From Azospirillum sp. (GTDB lineage Bacteria; Pseudomonadota; Alphaproteobacteria; Azospirillales; Azospirillaceae), in NCBI GenBank assembly GCA_016124535.1, contig WGNK01000020.1, forward strand, positions 186,001-250,000: DNA of 64,000 bases, in the 5' to 3' direction. Position numbers and translations under genes: made by a program. Under the pieces are notes generated by a model that was given only the letters and a program-made list of their open reading frames with translations, searched no databases and had not been told where the DNA came from. Every line of letters starts with the position of its first letter. Position 1 is the first letter of the stretch. This document shows positions 31,711-42,176 of this stretch, one piece after another.

Positions 31711-32448
31711 ATGGCCGAGCAAAAACCGGCAGCGCGTGAACCGTCGGCCGGCCGGCTTCGGCTGGCCCATTGGCCGCGATACCTGCTGATCGTCGGCGCG
31801 ACGACGGCGGCGCTCTCGGTGCTGTGGGTGGTGGCCTATCGTTTCGTCGACCCGCCGGTCACCGGGCTGATGCTGATCCGCCAGGCCGAGGGGGCGCCGC
31901 CGCGGCGTCAGGACTGGATGCCGCTGGCGCGCATCTCCCACCACCTCGCCGACGCGGTGGTCGCCGCCGAAGACGGCAGGTTCTGCGATCATGGGGGCTT
32001 CGACTGGGAAGCGATCTCGGCAGCGCTGGCGCACAACGAAACCGGCGGGCGGCTTCACGGCGGCAGTACGATCAGCCAGCAGACCGCCAAGAACGCCTTT
32101 CTGTGGCCGGAGCGCAGCTGGCTGCGCAAGGGGCTGGAGGTGTGGTTCACCGTGCTGATCGAGGCGTTCTGGCCGAAGCGGCGCATCCTCGAGGTCTATC
32201 TCAACATCGTCGAGTGGGGGCGTGGCGTCTACGGCGCCGAGGCGGCGGCGCGCGCCCATTTCGGCAAACCGGCGGCCGCGCTGTCGGCCCCGGAAGCGGC
32301 CCTGCTGGCGGTCGTCCTGCCCAGCCCGCGACGGTGGTCGCCGGCGCATCCCAGCCCCTACATTCGCGCCCGCGCCCGCCGGATCGCCGGCGAAATGGCG
32401 GTGGTGGTCCGCGATGGGCTCGCCGGCTGCCTGGCGACGGGGCGGTGA
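31711..32448 (+). CDS. mtgA: Monofunctional biosynthetic peptidoglycan transglycosylase MtgA
   Basis: A 245-residue membrane-anchored glycosyltransferase (GT51) that polymerises lipid II into glycan strands. The N-terminal segment near residues 21-42 (LLIVGATTAALSVLWVVAYR) is the single membrane anchor. Family motifs follow: VVAAEDGRFCDHGGFDWEAI carrying the catalytic glutamate (near residue 89), GGSTISQQTAKNAFLWPERS, and RILEVYLNIVEWGRGVYGAE. Length fits the family. No penicillin-binding domain follows, so it is the monofunctional form. Start is the ATG at 31711. Confidence 0.95.
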   Translation: MAEQKPAAREPSAGRLRLAHWPRYLLIVGATTAALSVLWVVAYRFVDPPVTGLMLIRQAEGAPPRRQDWMPLARISHHLADAVVAAEDGRFCDHGGFDWEAISAALAHNETGGRLHGGSTISQQTAKNAFLWPERSWLRKGLEVWFTVLIEAFWPKRRILEVYLNIVEWGRGVYGAEAAARAHFGKPAAALSAPEAALLAVVLPSPRRWSPAHPSPYIRARARRIAGEMAVVVRDGLAGCLATGR

Positions 32449-32459
32449 CGGATACCGAC

Positions 32460-32476
32460 GGTTACCAACGGTAACC
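32460..32476. promoter_or_regulatory. Inverted repeat upstream of the RND efflux genes
   Basis: GGTTACC-AAC-GGTAACC is a perfect 7-bp inverted repeat with a 3-base centre, 84 bp before the adaptor start. This is the form of a TetR-type or similar dimeric repressor site. Confidence 0.45.
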
Positions 32477-32560
32477 AAATTGGCCGGGTATGCCGATCCG
32501 GAAAGTGGTAAATCTGGCCTGATGAACGGCGCCCGGTCTTGCGGCGTCAGGATGATCGGC

Positions 32561-33739
32561 ATGATGAAACCGCAATTTTTGACCTGGCTTGTTCTGGCGG
32601 CGGCCTTGGCGGGCGGCACTTATGCTTACCGCCATTTTGAACGCGCCGGCCCCGTCGTTCCCAAGGGCAATGCCGAGGCCCGGCCGCTGCCGGTGGTGAC
32701 CCGAGCCGCGGAGCGCCAGGCGATGCCGCTGCAACTGAGCGCGATCGGTACGGTCCAGCCGATCGCCACGGTCGCGCTTCGTCCGCGCATCGACAGCGTG
32801 GTCGAGGCGGTGCATTTCAGCGAGGGCGACGAAGTCACCAAGGGGCAGCTGCTGTTCACCCTCGATGCCCGTCCGGCTGCCGCCCAGCTGCTCGTCGCCG
32901 AGGCCAATCTGGAGCGCGACCGCGCCCAGCTGGTCAAGGCGCGCGCCGATGTGGTGCGCTATGCCGAATTGCTCAAGACCAACGCGGTCGCCCGCCAGCA
33001 ATACGAGACGTCGGTGGCCCAGGTCGGCGCACTCGAAGGCTCGGCCAAGGCCGACCAGGCGGCGATCGAGGCGACCCGGTTGACGCTGGCCTATACCAGG
33101 ATCGAGGCGCCGATGGCCGGCCGCACCGGCGCGATCCTGGCCAAGCCCGGCAATCAGGTGCGCGCCGGTGACGCCAATCCGCTGGTCATGCTGACCCAGT
33201 TGCGGCCGATCCAGGTCGCGTTCAATGTCGCCGAGCGGGAATTGGGCGCGATCCGTGCCGCCGCCCGTGCCGCACCCATGGTGGTGCAGGTCCAGGTGCC
33301 CGGCGATCCCGGCACGCCGATCGGGGGCACACTCGATTTCATCGACAATGCGGTGGACAGCGGCACCGGCACCATCTTGCTGAAGGCGAGTTTCGCCAAT
33401 GCCGATACCCGGTTGTGGCCCGGCCAGTTCGTCGATGTCCTGCTGACCTTGCGGACCGACCCCGATCTTCTGACCATTCCGGCCGAGGCGGTGCAGATCG
33501 GCCAGGACTCGGCGCTGGTCTACGTGGTCCAGCCCGATCACACGGTCGAGGTCCGGCCGGTCGTCGTGCTGCGCACGCTGGGCGGGCGCAGCGCCATCGC
33601 GGCAGGGCTGAAGGACGGCGAGCGGGTGGTGATCCAGGGTCAATCCCGGCTGGTGCCGGGTGCGCGGGTGATCGAGAAATCCGCCGCCACAGGCGAGACA
33701 CCGGCCAAAGCCGAGGAACGCCGCGGAGGCTTGTCGTGA
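32561..33739 (+). CDS. RND efflux membrane fusion (adaptor) protein, HlyD family
   Basis: A 392-residue periplasmic adaptor that links an RND pump to an outer-membrane channel. An N-terminal signal/anchor (FLTWLVLAAALAGG) precedes the lipoyl halves (VVEAVHFSEGDEVTKGQLLF and IEAPMAGRTGAI), a coiled-coil hairpin (residues about 110-190) and a beta-barrel. I chose ATG at 32561 because AGGA at 32549-32552 gives an 8-base spacing; the frame also has ATG at 32552 and 32564. The stop overlaps the pump start (33736-33739). Substrates cannot be read from sequence. Confidence 0.9.
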   Translation: MMKPQFLTWLVLAAALAGGTYAYRHFERAGPVVPKGNAEARPLPVVTRAAERQAMPLQLSAIGTVQPIATVALRPRIDSVVEAVHFSEGDEVTKGQLLFTLDARPAAAQLLVAEANLERDRAQLVKARADVVRYAELLKTNAVARQQYETSVAQVGALEGSAKADQAAIEATRLTLAYTRIEAPMAGRTGAILAKPGNQVRAGDANPLVMLTQLRPIQVAFNVAERELGAIRAAARAAPMVVQVQVPGDPGTPIGGTLDFIDNAVDSGTGTILLKASFANADTRLWPGQFVDVLLTLRTDPDLLTIPAEAVQIGQDSALVYVVQPDHTVEVRPVVVLRTLGGRSAIAAGLKDGERVVIQGQSRLVPGARVIEKSAATGETPAKAEERRGGLS

Positions 33740-36700
33740 ACCTCTCCGAGCTGTGCATCCGTCGGCCGGTGATGACCATCCTGCTGACGGTGGCGCTGAT
33801 CCTGGCCGGGCTCGCGGCCTATCGAGAGTTGCCGGTGGCCGCCCTGCCGCGGGTCGAGTTCCCGACCATCAGCGTCTCGGCGGTGCTGCCCGGCGCCAGC
33901 CCGGAATCGATGGCATCCTCGGTCACCGCCCTGCTCGAGCGGGAGTTTTCCACGATCGCCGGGGTCGAGACCATTACCTCGTCGAGCGGGCTCGGATCGT
34001 CCTCGATCGCTTTGGAATTTGCCCTCGATCGCGACATCGACGCCGCCGCCGCCGATGTTCAGGCGGCGCTGGCCCGCGCCGCCCGGCGGTTGCCGATCGA
34101 AATGACCACGCCGCCGTCCTACCGAAAGGTCAACCCGGCCAACCAGGCGATCGTGCTGCTGACCATGAGTTCCGACACCCTGCCGCTGTCGGAGGTCAAC
34201 GACTATGCCGACCTGGTGATCACGCCGCGGCTGTCGACGCTGAACGGCGTGGCGCAGGTTCAGGTGTTCGGACCGCAGAAATTCGCGGTCCGGGTCCAGC
34301 TCAACCCCACCGCGCTGGCCGCCCGCGGCATCGGCATCGACGAAGTTCAGTCGGCCCTGGTCGCCGCCAATGCCAATACCCCGGTCGGCACGCTCAACGG
34401 CGACAAGCAGCAATTCACCCTGGAGTCCAATTCCCAACCGCGCCGCGCGGCCGGGTTCCGCGACCTGATCGTCGCCTATCGCCATGGCGCCGCGGTGCGT
34501 CTGGGCGATGTCGCGACCGTGCTCGACAGCGTCGAGAACAGCCGGCTGGCCAGCTGGTACAACGGCACCCGCGCGATCGTGCTCGGGGTCCAGCGCCAGC
34601 CGGACGCCAATACGGTGGATGTGGTCGACCGGGTGATCAAGCTGCTGCCGGAATTCCGCGCCGAGCTGCCGCCGGCGATCAAGATCGATGTCATGGCCGA
34701 CCGCTCGCAGTCGATCCGCGCTGCGGTCCACGACGTTCAGATCACGCTGGCCCTGACCGTCGCCCTGGTGATCCTGGTGATTTTTGTCTTCCTGCGCCGG
34801 CTGTCGGCGACCCTGATTCCGGCGATGGCGTTGCCGGTGTCGCTGATCGCCACCTTCGGCGGCATGTATCTGCTCGGATATTCGATCGACAACCTGTCGC
34901 TGCTTGGCCTGACCTTGTCGGTCGGTCTGGTGGTCGATGACGCCATCGTGGTGCTGGAGAATATCGTCCGCTACGTCGAAAAGGGCATGCCGCCGTGGCA
35001 GGCGGCGATCAAGGGCAGCCGCGAGGTCGGCTTTACCATCATATCGATCACGGTCTCCCTGATTGCGGTGTTCATCCCGATCCTGCTGATGGGCGGCGTG
35101 GTCGGCCGGGTGTTTCGCGAATTCGCCATGGTGGTGACGATTGCGATCGTGCTCTCGGCCGTGGTCTCGCTGACGCTCACGCCGATGCTGTGCTCGCGCA
35201 TGCTGCGGGCCGAACGCCAGGCCGGGTCCGGAATGCGGCGACCGGGCTGGTTCGAGCGGATCGCCGAGGCTGGCTTCGCCGCCTGGCTCGGCGCCTATCG
35301 CCGCTCGCTGGCCTGGAGCTTGCGCCATCGCCTGGTGATGATCGTGGTCATGCTGGCGACCGTGGTTGCCACCGTCCAGCTGTTCCGCGACGTGCCCAAG
35401 GGCTTCTTCCCGATCGAGGATACCGGCCAACTGTTCGTCAACACCGAAGCGGCCCAGGATATCTCGTTTCCGGCGATGGCCCAGCTGCAGCAGAAGGTGG
35501 CGGCGATCGTCGGCGACGACCCGGCGGTCGAGGCGGTGACCTCAACGATCGGTGCCGCCGGCAGCTTCATCTTTCCGATCAGCAATGGCCGGATGTTCGT
35601 CAGTCTGAAGCCGATCGACCAGCGACCGCCGATCGGCGAGGTGATCCAGCAACTCCGGCGCAAGCTGGCGGCAATTCCGGGGATCGCAGTCTACCTGCAG
35701 CCGATCCAGAACCTGCGGATCGGCGGACGATCTTCGCGCAATCTCTACCAATACACTGTCCAGGGGCTCGACCTCGACGAGCTTTATGTCTGGTCCGACC
35801 GGCTTTCGGAGCGGCTGAAGCAGATGCCGATCCTCCAGGACGTGACCGACGACAGCCAGCGCCAAGCCCAGAACGTCTATATCGACATCGACCGCGATCA
35901 GGCGGCCCGGCTCGGGGTATCGGTCGACCTGGTGCGCGCCTCGCTCTACAGCGCATTCGGCACCCGCCAGATTTCGACCATCTATACCCCGCGCAACGAC
36001 TATGCCGTGGTCATGGAGTTGGAGCCGCAGTACCAGCAGGACCCGGCGGCGCTGTCGCGCATCCATGTCCGCTCCAGCACCGGCAAGCTGGTGCCGCTCG
36101 ATGCCTTCGCCCATGTCGTGCGCACGGTCGGACCGCTGACCGTCAACCACCAGGCCCAGCTGCCGGCGGTGACGCTGTCGTTCAACCTGGCGCCCGGCCA
36201 CGCGCTGGGCGAGGCGGTGGACGCGATCCGCCAGGTCGAGCAGGAGATCGTGCTGCCGGCGACCATCTCGACCCGCTTCGCCGGCACCGCGCAAGTCTTC
36301 CAGGACGCGCTGGCGGGCCAGGGTCTGCTGCTGGCGGCGGCGGTGGTGGTGATCTATATCGTGTTGGGCGTGCTCTACGAGAGCTTCGTCCACCCGTTGA
36401 CCATCCTGTCGGGTCTACCCTCGGCCGCGGTCGGCGCCCTGCTGACCCTGATCTGGTTCCGCCAGGACCTCAGCGTGATCGCGATGATCGGCATCCTGAT
36501 GCTGATCGGCATCGTCAAAAAGAATGCGATCATGATGATCGACTTCGCGCTGGTCGCCCAGCGCGAACACGGCAAGTCACCCCGCGACGCGATTTATGAC
36601 GCCTGCCTGCTGCGGTTCCGCCCGATCATGATGACCACCATGGCAGCGATCATGGGTGCCTTGCCGATCGCCACCGGAGTCGGCGCCGCCGCCGAGCTGC

Positions 36701-36879
36701 GCCAGCTGCTCGGCCTGGTCGTGGTCGGCGGCCTGGTGGTGTCGCAATTGCTGACGCTTTACATTACCCCGGTGCTCTACCTGCTGCTGGAAGACGCCGG
36801 CCGCTGGCTTGGCCGGTCTGCCGCCACCACCGGGCCCCAGACCGAGTCCGAGCCGGCGCTGCAGCCGGGCGAGGATTGA
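33736..36879 (+). CDS. RND family multidrug efflux pump, inner-membrane subunit
   Basis: A 1047-residue proton-driven antiporter with the AcrB architecture: TM1 (LLTVALILAGLAAYRELPVA), a large periplasmic porter domain, TM4 with the proton-relay aspartates (GLVVDDAIVVLENIVRYVEK), a repeat of the fold, and TM10 (IVKKNAIMMIDFALVAQREH). FPTISVSAVLPGASPESMAS opens the porter region. It starts with GTG at 33736, overlapping the adaptor stop. No outer-membrane channel gene is adjacent, so a shared TolC-type partner must lie elsewhere. It is probably co-transcribed with the adaptor. Confidence 0.94.
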   Translation: MNLSELCIRRPVMTILLTVALILAGLAAYRELPVAALPRVEFPTISVSAVLPGASPESMASSVTALLEREFSTIAGVETITSSSGLGSSSIALEFALDRDIDAAAADVQAALARAARRLPIEMTTPPSYRKVNPANQAIVLLTMSSDTLPLSEVNDYADLVITPRLSTLNGVAQVQVFGPQKFAVRVQLNPTALAARGIGIDEVQSALVAANANTPVGTLNGDKQQFTLESNSQPRRAAGFRDLIVAYRHGAAVRLGDVATVLDSVENSRLASWYNGTRAIVLGVQRQPDANTVDVVDRVIKLLPEFRAELPPAIKIDVMADRSQSIRAAVHDVQITLALTVALVILVIFVFLRRLSATLIPAMALPVSLIATFGGMYLLGYSIDNLSLLGLTLSVGLVVDDAIVVLENIVRYVEKGMPPWQAAIKGSREVGFTIISITVSLIAVFIPILLMGGVVGRVFREFAMVVTIAIVLSAVVSLTLTPMLCSRMLRAERQAGSGMRRPGWFERIAEAGFAAWLGAYRRSLAWSLRHRLVMIVVMLATVVATVQLFRDVPKGFFPIEDTGQLFVNTEAAQDISFPAMAQLQQKVAAIVGDDPAVEAVTSTIGAAGSFIFPISNGRMFVSLKPIDQRPPIGEVIQQLRRKLAAIPGIAVYLQPIQNLRIGGRSSRNLYQYTVQGLDLDELYVWSDRLSERLKQMPILQDVTDDSQRQAQNVYIDIDRDQAARLGVSVDLVRASLYSAFGTRQISTIYTPRNDYAVVMELEPQYQQDPAALSRIHVRSSTGKLVPLDAFAHVVRTVGPLTVNHQAQLPAVTLSFNLAPGHALGEAVDAIRQVEQEIVLPATISTRFAGTAQVFQDALAGQGLLLAAAVVVIYIVLGVLYESFVHPLTILSGLPSAAVGALLTLIWFRQDLSVIAMIGILMLIGIVKKNAIMMIDFALVAQREHGKSPRDAIYDACLLRFRPIMMTTMAAIMGALPIATGVGAAAELRQLLGLVVVGGLVVSQLLTLYITPVLYLLLEDAGRWLGRSAATTGPQTESEPALQPGED

Positions 36880-36946
36880 GCCCGAGCCGGGCTTGCCCAA
36901 GGGGGGAGCGGACCCCGATTCGGAGCAGCGCCGGCGCCGCGGCGCC

Positions 36947-37680
<734 letters not shown>

Positions 37681-37684
<4 letters not shown>

Positions 37685-38265
37685 GGGTGCGCTCCTTCCG
37701 GGTTGTCGCGGCGCCAGGTTTCGATCATCTCCATCAACCACAGCCAGGCCTCCCATTCGCGCGGGCCGGCGGTCTTGGTGATCGCGATGGTGAGATAGGT
37801 CAGCTCATGGTCGATCTTGTCGGCCGACAGCAGGTCGAGCCGGCTGGCCAGGATCGCCGCTTCGATCACCGCGGCCTGGGCGCGGTTGAAGCCGCGAAAC
37901 GGCGCGTGGAGCTGGCCGTATTCGACCCGGCAATGCAGGCGCGGCCGCTCCGGATGGTCCTCGGTATGGACGACCATCACCTCGTCGTGGGCCAAGGCCG
38001 ACTCCAGCACCGCACCCTTGACCAGGAAGGCGGGCCGGGTCGGCCAGACACTCTGGCGGCCGCTGATGCAGCCGGCGAAGACCCGGACGTCGTCGGTATA
38101 ATTGATCACCGCGGTGCCGGTCGCGCGCAGGTTGTCGAGGGTCCAGGACGGACGGAACGGTGCCAGCACATAGGCCGCGCCATCGACCGTGGCGCCCATC
38201 GGCGCGATATGGACCGAGCCATCCGGATTGAGCGTGGTGACGATGGTCTCGCGGATCTCGGGCAT
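37681..38265 (-). CDS. DUF447 family protein (methanopterin cluster)
   Basis: A 194-residue protein starting MPEIRETIVTTLNPDGSVHI, with PMGATVDGAAYVLAPFRPSW, a flavin-reductase-like beta-barrel layout. DUF447 proteins are found in methanogens and in methylotrophic bacteria within methanopterin gene clusters; their precise reaction is unresolved. It overlaps MfnB by 4 bp and begins 6 bp after the DHPS-like stop, so all are in one operon. Confidence 0.83.
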
Positions 38266-38271
38266 CTCGGG

Positions 38272-39684
38272 TCAGTCCGGTTGGGGGGGGCGCCGGGTCG
38301 GGCCGGCTGCGGCGAAGCCATGGGAAGTGCCCGGATCGCGATCGCGGCCGGGCGGCCGGTCGGCGGCAACGCCCCAGTCGAGCCCGCCGTCCTGAACATA
38401 CCGCTTGCCGAGCTGCCAGGCGACCTCGGCGCGTGCCAGCTCGGCACCGAGATAGAAAGCGTGGCCGGTGTCGCCGTCCAGGGTCAATACGGGATAGAGG
38501 GACATGGCATCGGCAGCAACGTGGTGACCGTCGCGATTATAAAGATGAATGCCGTCCTCGGCGACCTCGATCCGGTAATTGGCGTCCCGCACCTGGGCGG
38601 CCAGCGCGGCGATCTCGTCCGGCGTCGTCGGGAAGGGCCGGCGGTCGCGCAGGCATAGCAGCCCGGCACCGAATCTTTGCGGTGCCGCCCCTTGCGCCCG
38701 CGCGGCGAAGAACTGCCGGCGCGCGGCATCGAATTCCCGGACCGCACGTCGGCAATGGGGGCTGACCTGGACCGCCAGGACGTTGCGGATCGCCAGTTCC
38801 GAGACCACCCCCATCAGGGTTGCGGTAATGCCGGTGGTGTCGGCATCGGTCAATTCGGTGACGTTGCCGATCCCCATCAGCATGTCCTGATCGGGGAAGC
38901 GGTCCCGGAGTGCCGCATAGCGGACCAGCGAGGCGGTGAAGCCGAAATGGATCGGGTCGAGGATCGGGTCGGCAAGGCAGCGCCGCCCCTTGGCTGCCAG
39001 TGTCTCGATCGCACGATAGAGCGAAGGCAGGTCGCCCGGCCGGCTCGGGATCACCACCGGGGTCGCGTCGATCTCGTCGGCCAGGGACAAACTGTCCTCG
39101 GTCAGGCTGAGGACGTACTGGGCGCCGGCCGCGGCGCCACGCCGGAGTTCGGCCGGGTCGGCGCTGTCGATGCTGACGCCGTGGCCGGCGCAGCGCAGCG
39201 CCTGGACCGTTTCCTCAAGGTGGGGGAAGGCGAGATCGGGCAGGCAGCCGAGATCGATCACCTCGGCGCCGTCGGCGGCGAGTGCAGCGGCCTTGGCCAG
39301 GATCGCCTCGACCGAGCATTGGGGGGCGTCGATGATCTCGGCGAAGATGCGGCAGTCGTGACCCGAGAGCTCGACGCCACGGGATCGCCGGCCAAAAAAC
39401 TCCGGCAGATCGGCCAAGTCCTCCGGGCCGCGCTCGAACCGGACGCCGAATTGGGCGCCGAGCCGCTCCGGATCGCCGCGGAAGCGGCCGGGCAGCAGGA
39501 CCAGCTCGGCGTCACCGGCGCTGCCCAGGCGGCGGCTGATGATTTCGGTGGTCATCAGGGCCGCGACCTTGACCCCGATATCGACCACGGTGGTGGCGAA
39601 GGGCAGGGGCGCCATGGCATCCAGCGTCCGGTGCAGCCGCGGCAGGGCCAGCGTTCCGGTCAGGAAGAGGACGTGCCCAGGCAT
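38272..39684 (-). CDS. Dihydropteroate synthase-like protein (DUF6513 type)
   Basis: A 470-residue protein with an N-terminal Rossmann-like domain (PGHVLFLTGTLALPRLHRTL) and a central pterin-binding-like TIM barrel (DGAEVIDLGCLPDLAFPHLE; SIDSADPAELRRGAAAGAQY; LADPILDPIHFGFTASLVRY; LMGIGNVTELTDADTTGI). Such proteins occur in tetrahydromethanopterin clusters of methanogens and methylotrophs and are thought to join the pterin to an aniline-type moiety. It is distinct from the conventional FolP encoded at 42224. Start is ATG at 39684; it overlaps the flavoprotein gene by 25 bp. Confidence 0.85.
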   Translation of the reverse strand: MPGHVLFLTGTLALPRLHRTLDAMAPLPFATTVVDIGVKVAALMTTEIISRRLGSAGDAELVLLPGRFRGDPERLGAQFGVRFERGPEDLADLPEFFGRRSRGVELSGHDCRIFAEIIDAPQCSVEAILAKAAALAADGAEVIDLGCLPDLAFPHLEETVQALRCAGHGVSIDSADPAELRRGAAAGAQYVLSLTEDSLSLADEIDATPVVIPSRPGDLPSLYRAIETLAAKGRRCLADPILDPIHFGFTASLVRYAALRDRFPDQDMLMGIGNVTELTDADTTGITATLMGVVSELAIRNVLAVQVSPHCRRAVREFDAARRQFFAARAQGAAPQRFGAGLLCLRDRRPFPTTPDEIAALAAQVRDANYRIEVAEDGIHLYNRDGHHVAADAMSLYPVLTLDGDTGHAFYLGAELARAEVAWQLGKRYVQDGGLDWGVAADRPPGRDRDPGTSHGFAAAGPTRRPPQPD

Positions 39685-40253
39685 GCCCGCCGTGCCTCCA
39701 GCGCGTGTTCCAGGGCGGCCAGCGTCTCGACCACCTCGACGTTCTCGAACCGGGCGAGGGTTTTCACGTTCTCGAGGTCGATCCGGCGCGGGTAGACCCT
39801 GACCGGGCCGCCGGGCGCCATGGTCTCCATTTCCGGCGCGGTGTCGCAGGCAAATACGATAATCGGCACCCGGCATTTGCCGGCCTGGGCGAAGACATTG
39901 GTGACCAGGGTATCGGAAATCCCGGCAACGCATTTCGCCACGGTATTGGACGTGGCCGGCCCGATCACCAGAGTATGGTACCAACCCTTGTAGAACAGCC
40001 CGACCGGCGGCGCGCTGGCGGCGGTATCGCGGAATACCCGTGCCCGTTCCGGGAAGCGGTTGCCGGTCTTGCGGTACATCTGGATCACTTCGGCCGCGGC
40101 CTTGGAGACGAACAGATCGACCTCGCCCAGGCTTTCGATCAGCCCCAGGGTTTCGGTAAAGAAATGCCCGGAGCCGGTCAGTCCCCAGCCCCAGCGCGGG
40201 ACGACGGTCGGTTGATCGGCCAATTCATGTTCGGTCATTTCGTTTGAGGTCAT
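39660..40253 (-). CDS. Flavoprotein of the dihydromethanopterin reductase (AfpA/DmrB) type
   Basis: A 197-residue flavoprotein with VVPRWGWGLTGSGHFFTETL, LFVSKAAAEVIQMYRK and FYKGWYHTLVIGPATSNTVA, the FMN-binding pattern of archaeoflavoproteins and dihydromethanopterin reductases. It also has a DTAPEMETMAPGGPVRVYPR segment in the C-terminal part. It probably reduces dihydro- to tetrahydromethanopterin. The start ATG at 40253 overlaps the kinase gene stop by 4 bp. Confidence 0.82.
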   Translation of the reverse strand: MTSNEMTEHELADQPTVVPRWGWGLTGSGHFFTETLGLIESLGEVDLFVSKAAAEVIQMYRKTGNRFPERARVFRDTAASAPPVGLFYKGWYHTLVIGPATSNTVAKCVAGISDTLVTNVFAQAGKCRVPIIVFACDTAPEMETMAPGGPVRVYPRRIDLENVKTLARFENVEVVETLAALEHALEARRACLGTSSS

Positions 40254-40888
40254 GCTGCGGCTCCGGGACAGACGCGAATGCCGGGCGGCCGGCCGCATTG
40301 CCGCCCCGCGATCAACTGTGCCTGGTCACCCTGCGACAGGCAATGAATGTCGCCGCCGAAGCCGGCGAGCTGCTGGGGTAGCGCCGGATCCAGCACGCCG
40401 GCGGCGATCAGCGGCGCAAGCGGCGCCGGCCCGGCCGGCAGCGGCGCCGATTTGACGAAGATCACGGCATTGGCAGCCAGCCGGCCGGCGAGCCAGGCCG
40501 CCAGACTGTCGGAGGTCACCGACCAGGACGGCGCCAGCTCGGGCGCGGCCAGCGCCAAGCGGGACGGCAGCCAGATCGCGCTGCGGCCGAGGCTGCCCGC
40601 CTGGGCCAGCTCCCGGAGCGATGCCGCCGGACTGAGGCGGGGCTCGAGATCCGCCAGCATCCAGGCATATTGGTCCATGGCGAGGATCGCCATGCGGTGG
40701 GCGGCGAGGTCGGAGAAGCCGCGCTCGCGCTGCGCCCGGCGCACCCCATCGGCGAACGGCCCGCCGCCCGGAACCACCACGATAGCCGGGGATCCGGCGA
40801 GCGGAGTCGCCAGGGCGTCCAGCCAAGCGGCGAGGTCGGGCGCGCCAAAAAAGCTGCCGCCGAGCTTGATCACCCAAACGCCGCTCAT
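40250..40888 (-). CDS. Amino acid kinase family protein (MfnE-like)
   Basis: A 212-residue kinase with family blocks VWVIKLGGSFFGAPDLAAWL, IVVVPGGGPFADGVRRAQ and SWSVTSDSLAAWLAGRLAAN. MfnE phosphorylates the aminomethylfuran phosphate in methanofuran synthesis; the length and cluster fit. The gene lies 7 bp downstream of the FolB-like gene in the same operon. A uridylate-type kinase is less likely given the neighbours. Confidence 0.8.
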   Translation of the reverse strand: MSGVWVIKLGGSFFGAPDLAAWLDALATPLAGSPAIVVVPGGGPFADGVRRAQRERGFSDLAAHRMAILAMDQYAWMLADLEPRLSPAASLRELAQAGSLGRSAIWLPSRLALAAPELAPSWSVTSDSLAAWLAGRLAANAVIFVKSAPLPAGPAPLAPLIAAGVLDPALPQQLAGFGGDIHCLSQGDQAQLIAGRQCGRPPGIRVCPGAAA

Positions 40889-40895
40889 CGGCGGA

Positions 40896-41318
40896 TCATC
40901 GATTGCCCGGCCGTTCCCGCTCCAGGGTAACCCCGACCGCGGCGGCATCGGGGAAATAATCCGGCTTTTCGACCGTGACCGCTGCGCGGCGGACCCGGCG
41001 GTCCTCGAAGCAGAATCCCAGAACCCGCTCGCCCAGGGTCTCCAGCAGGCCGATATGCTCGCCCTGGGCGAGGCTGCGCAGGAACTGGACGATGGTTTCA
41101 TAGGACAGCACGGCGTCGATACGGTCCTGAAATCCCGGTCCGGGGTGGTCGAGGGTGAGCTCGACGTTGATCCGCACCCGCTGGCGCTTTTCCCGCTCGA
41201 ACGGATAGACGCCGATCGAGAACAGCGCTTCGAAATCACTGACCCGCAGCCGATAGCAGTCGGCGGTCTGGCCGGTTCCCCGCCGCACCACGCGTTCGGC
41301 CAGGAGCTGGTAATCCAT
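40896..41318 (-). CDS. Dihydroneopterin aldolase-like protein (FolB/MptD type)
   Basis: A 140-residue protein with RVSDFEALFSIGVYPFEREK, RVRINVELTLDHPG and LSYETIVQFLRSLAQGEHIG, followed by GLLETLGERV with the conserved Glu, the FolB fold. In this context it may make 6-hydroxymethyl-dihydropterin for methanopterin. It appears to be the first gene of the minus-strand cluster. Start is ATG at 41318; the longer frame upstream has no supporting site. Confidence 0.85.
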   Translation of the reverse strand: MDYQLLAERVVRRGTGQTADCYRLRVSDFEALFSIGVYPFEREKRQRVRINVELTLDHPGPGFQDRIDAVLSYETIVQFLRSLAQGEHIGLLETLGERVLGFCFEDRRVRRAAVTVEKPDYFPDAAAVGVTLERERPGNR

Positions 41319-41540
41319 CGCGGTATCCTTATTCTCGGGTGATGCCCCAGCAGCACGCCAGGATATACCCAAGGCCGAGGCTTGACCATCCTTGCTTGGG
41401 CAACCGAGCCGAGCGTTGCCGCCGGCGGTGGCGGGGGGCCGGCAAGACTTGGTTCGCCAGCTTCCCACGGGTAACATGGCGGCGGCATTCCGGGCGACGC
41501 GAAGAGTCCGGGGGTGCCGGGGACGCCAAAGGAGCCGCGG

Positions 41541-42176
41541 ATGGTTTGGCGATCGAAGATGTCGTCCGGGATTGGGGTAGCCGCCCTGGCCGCCTTAGCG
41601 CTGCTGGCGATCTGGCCGGTTGCGGTGGAGGCCGGCGATGCGCCCTGGCCCTGTGTGCAGCGGCTGGTGCCCAAGCTGTCGCCGGCGCTGATCTGGCAGG
41701 GGCCGGCACTCGACGGGCTCGAACCGGGCTGGCGGGACGACGCCGCGATCGCCGCCCTCGCCGGGCGGGTCGCCCAGCGCCAGATGCCGGCAGCCGACGC
41801 CGTCGCCGCGATCCACGACTTCGCCGGGGCGATCGCGATACCGGAGCGGACCACCCGGTTAACCCTGCTGTTCGCCGCCATCTTCGCCACCGCGGAATCC
41901 GAACGCGAGGGGATTCTGCGCTCGATTTTCCGCACCTCGCGCGCCCAGCAGGAGCTGCTGGCCGAGATCGACGGCGATCTCAGCCGGCTCGGCGCCCTGC
42001 GGGAGGACGCGGATGCCAAACCGGCGGAAATCGCCGACCTGACCGAGCAGATCCAGTTCAAACGGCGCATTTTCAAGGATCGCGAGCAACTGCTACGGCC
42101 GCTGTGCGATCAGCCGGCCCGGCTGGAAGAGCGTTTGGGTCAACTGGCGCGGGCGGTCCTGGCCGAGCTGCCCTGA
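41541..42176 (+). CDS. Hypothetical secreted protein
   Basis: A 211-residue protein with a signal peptide (GIGVAALAALALLAIWPVAV) then helical segments (EREGILRSIFRTSRAQQELL and a KPAEIADLTEQIQFKRRI stretch), suggesting a periplasmic coiled-coil protein. The start is ATG at 41541 with GGAG 6 bases upstream. The flanking genes are all folate or pterin genes on the other strand, so any link is unclear. I do not recognise the family. The stop codon lies in a tandem repeat. Confidence 0.65.
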   Translation: MVWRSKMSSGIGVAALAALALLAIWPVAVEAGDAPWPCVQRLVPKLSPALIWQGPALDGLEPGWRDDAAIAALAGRVAQRQMPAADAVAAIHDFAGAIAIPERTTRLTLLFAAIFATAESEREGILRSIFRTSRAQQELLAEIDGDLSRLGALREDADAKPAEIADLTEQIQFKRRIFKDREQLLRPLCDQPARLEERLGQLARAVLAELP

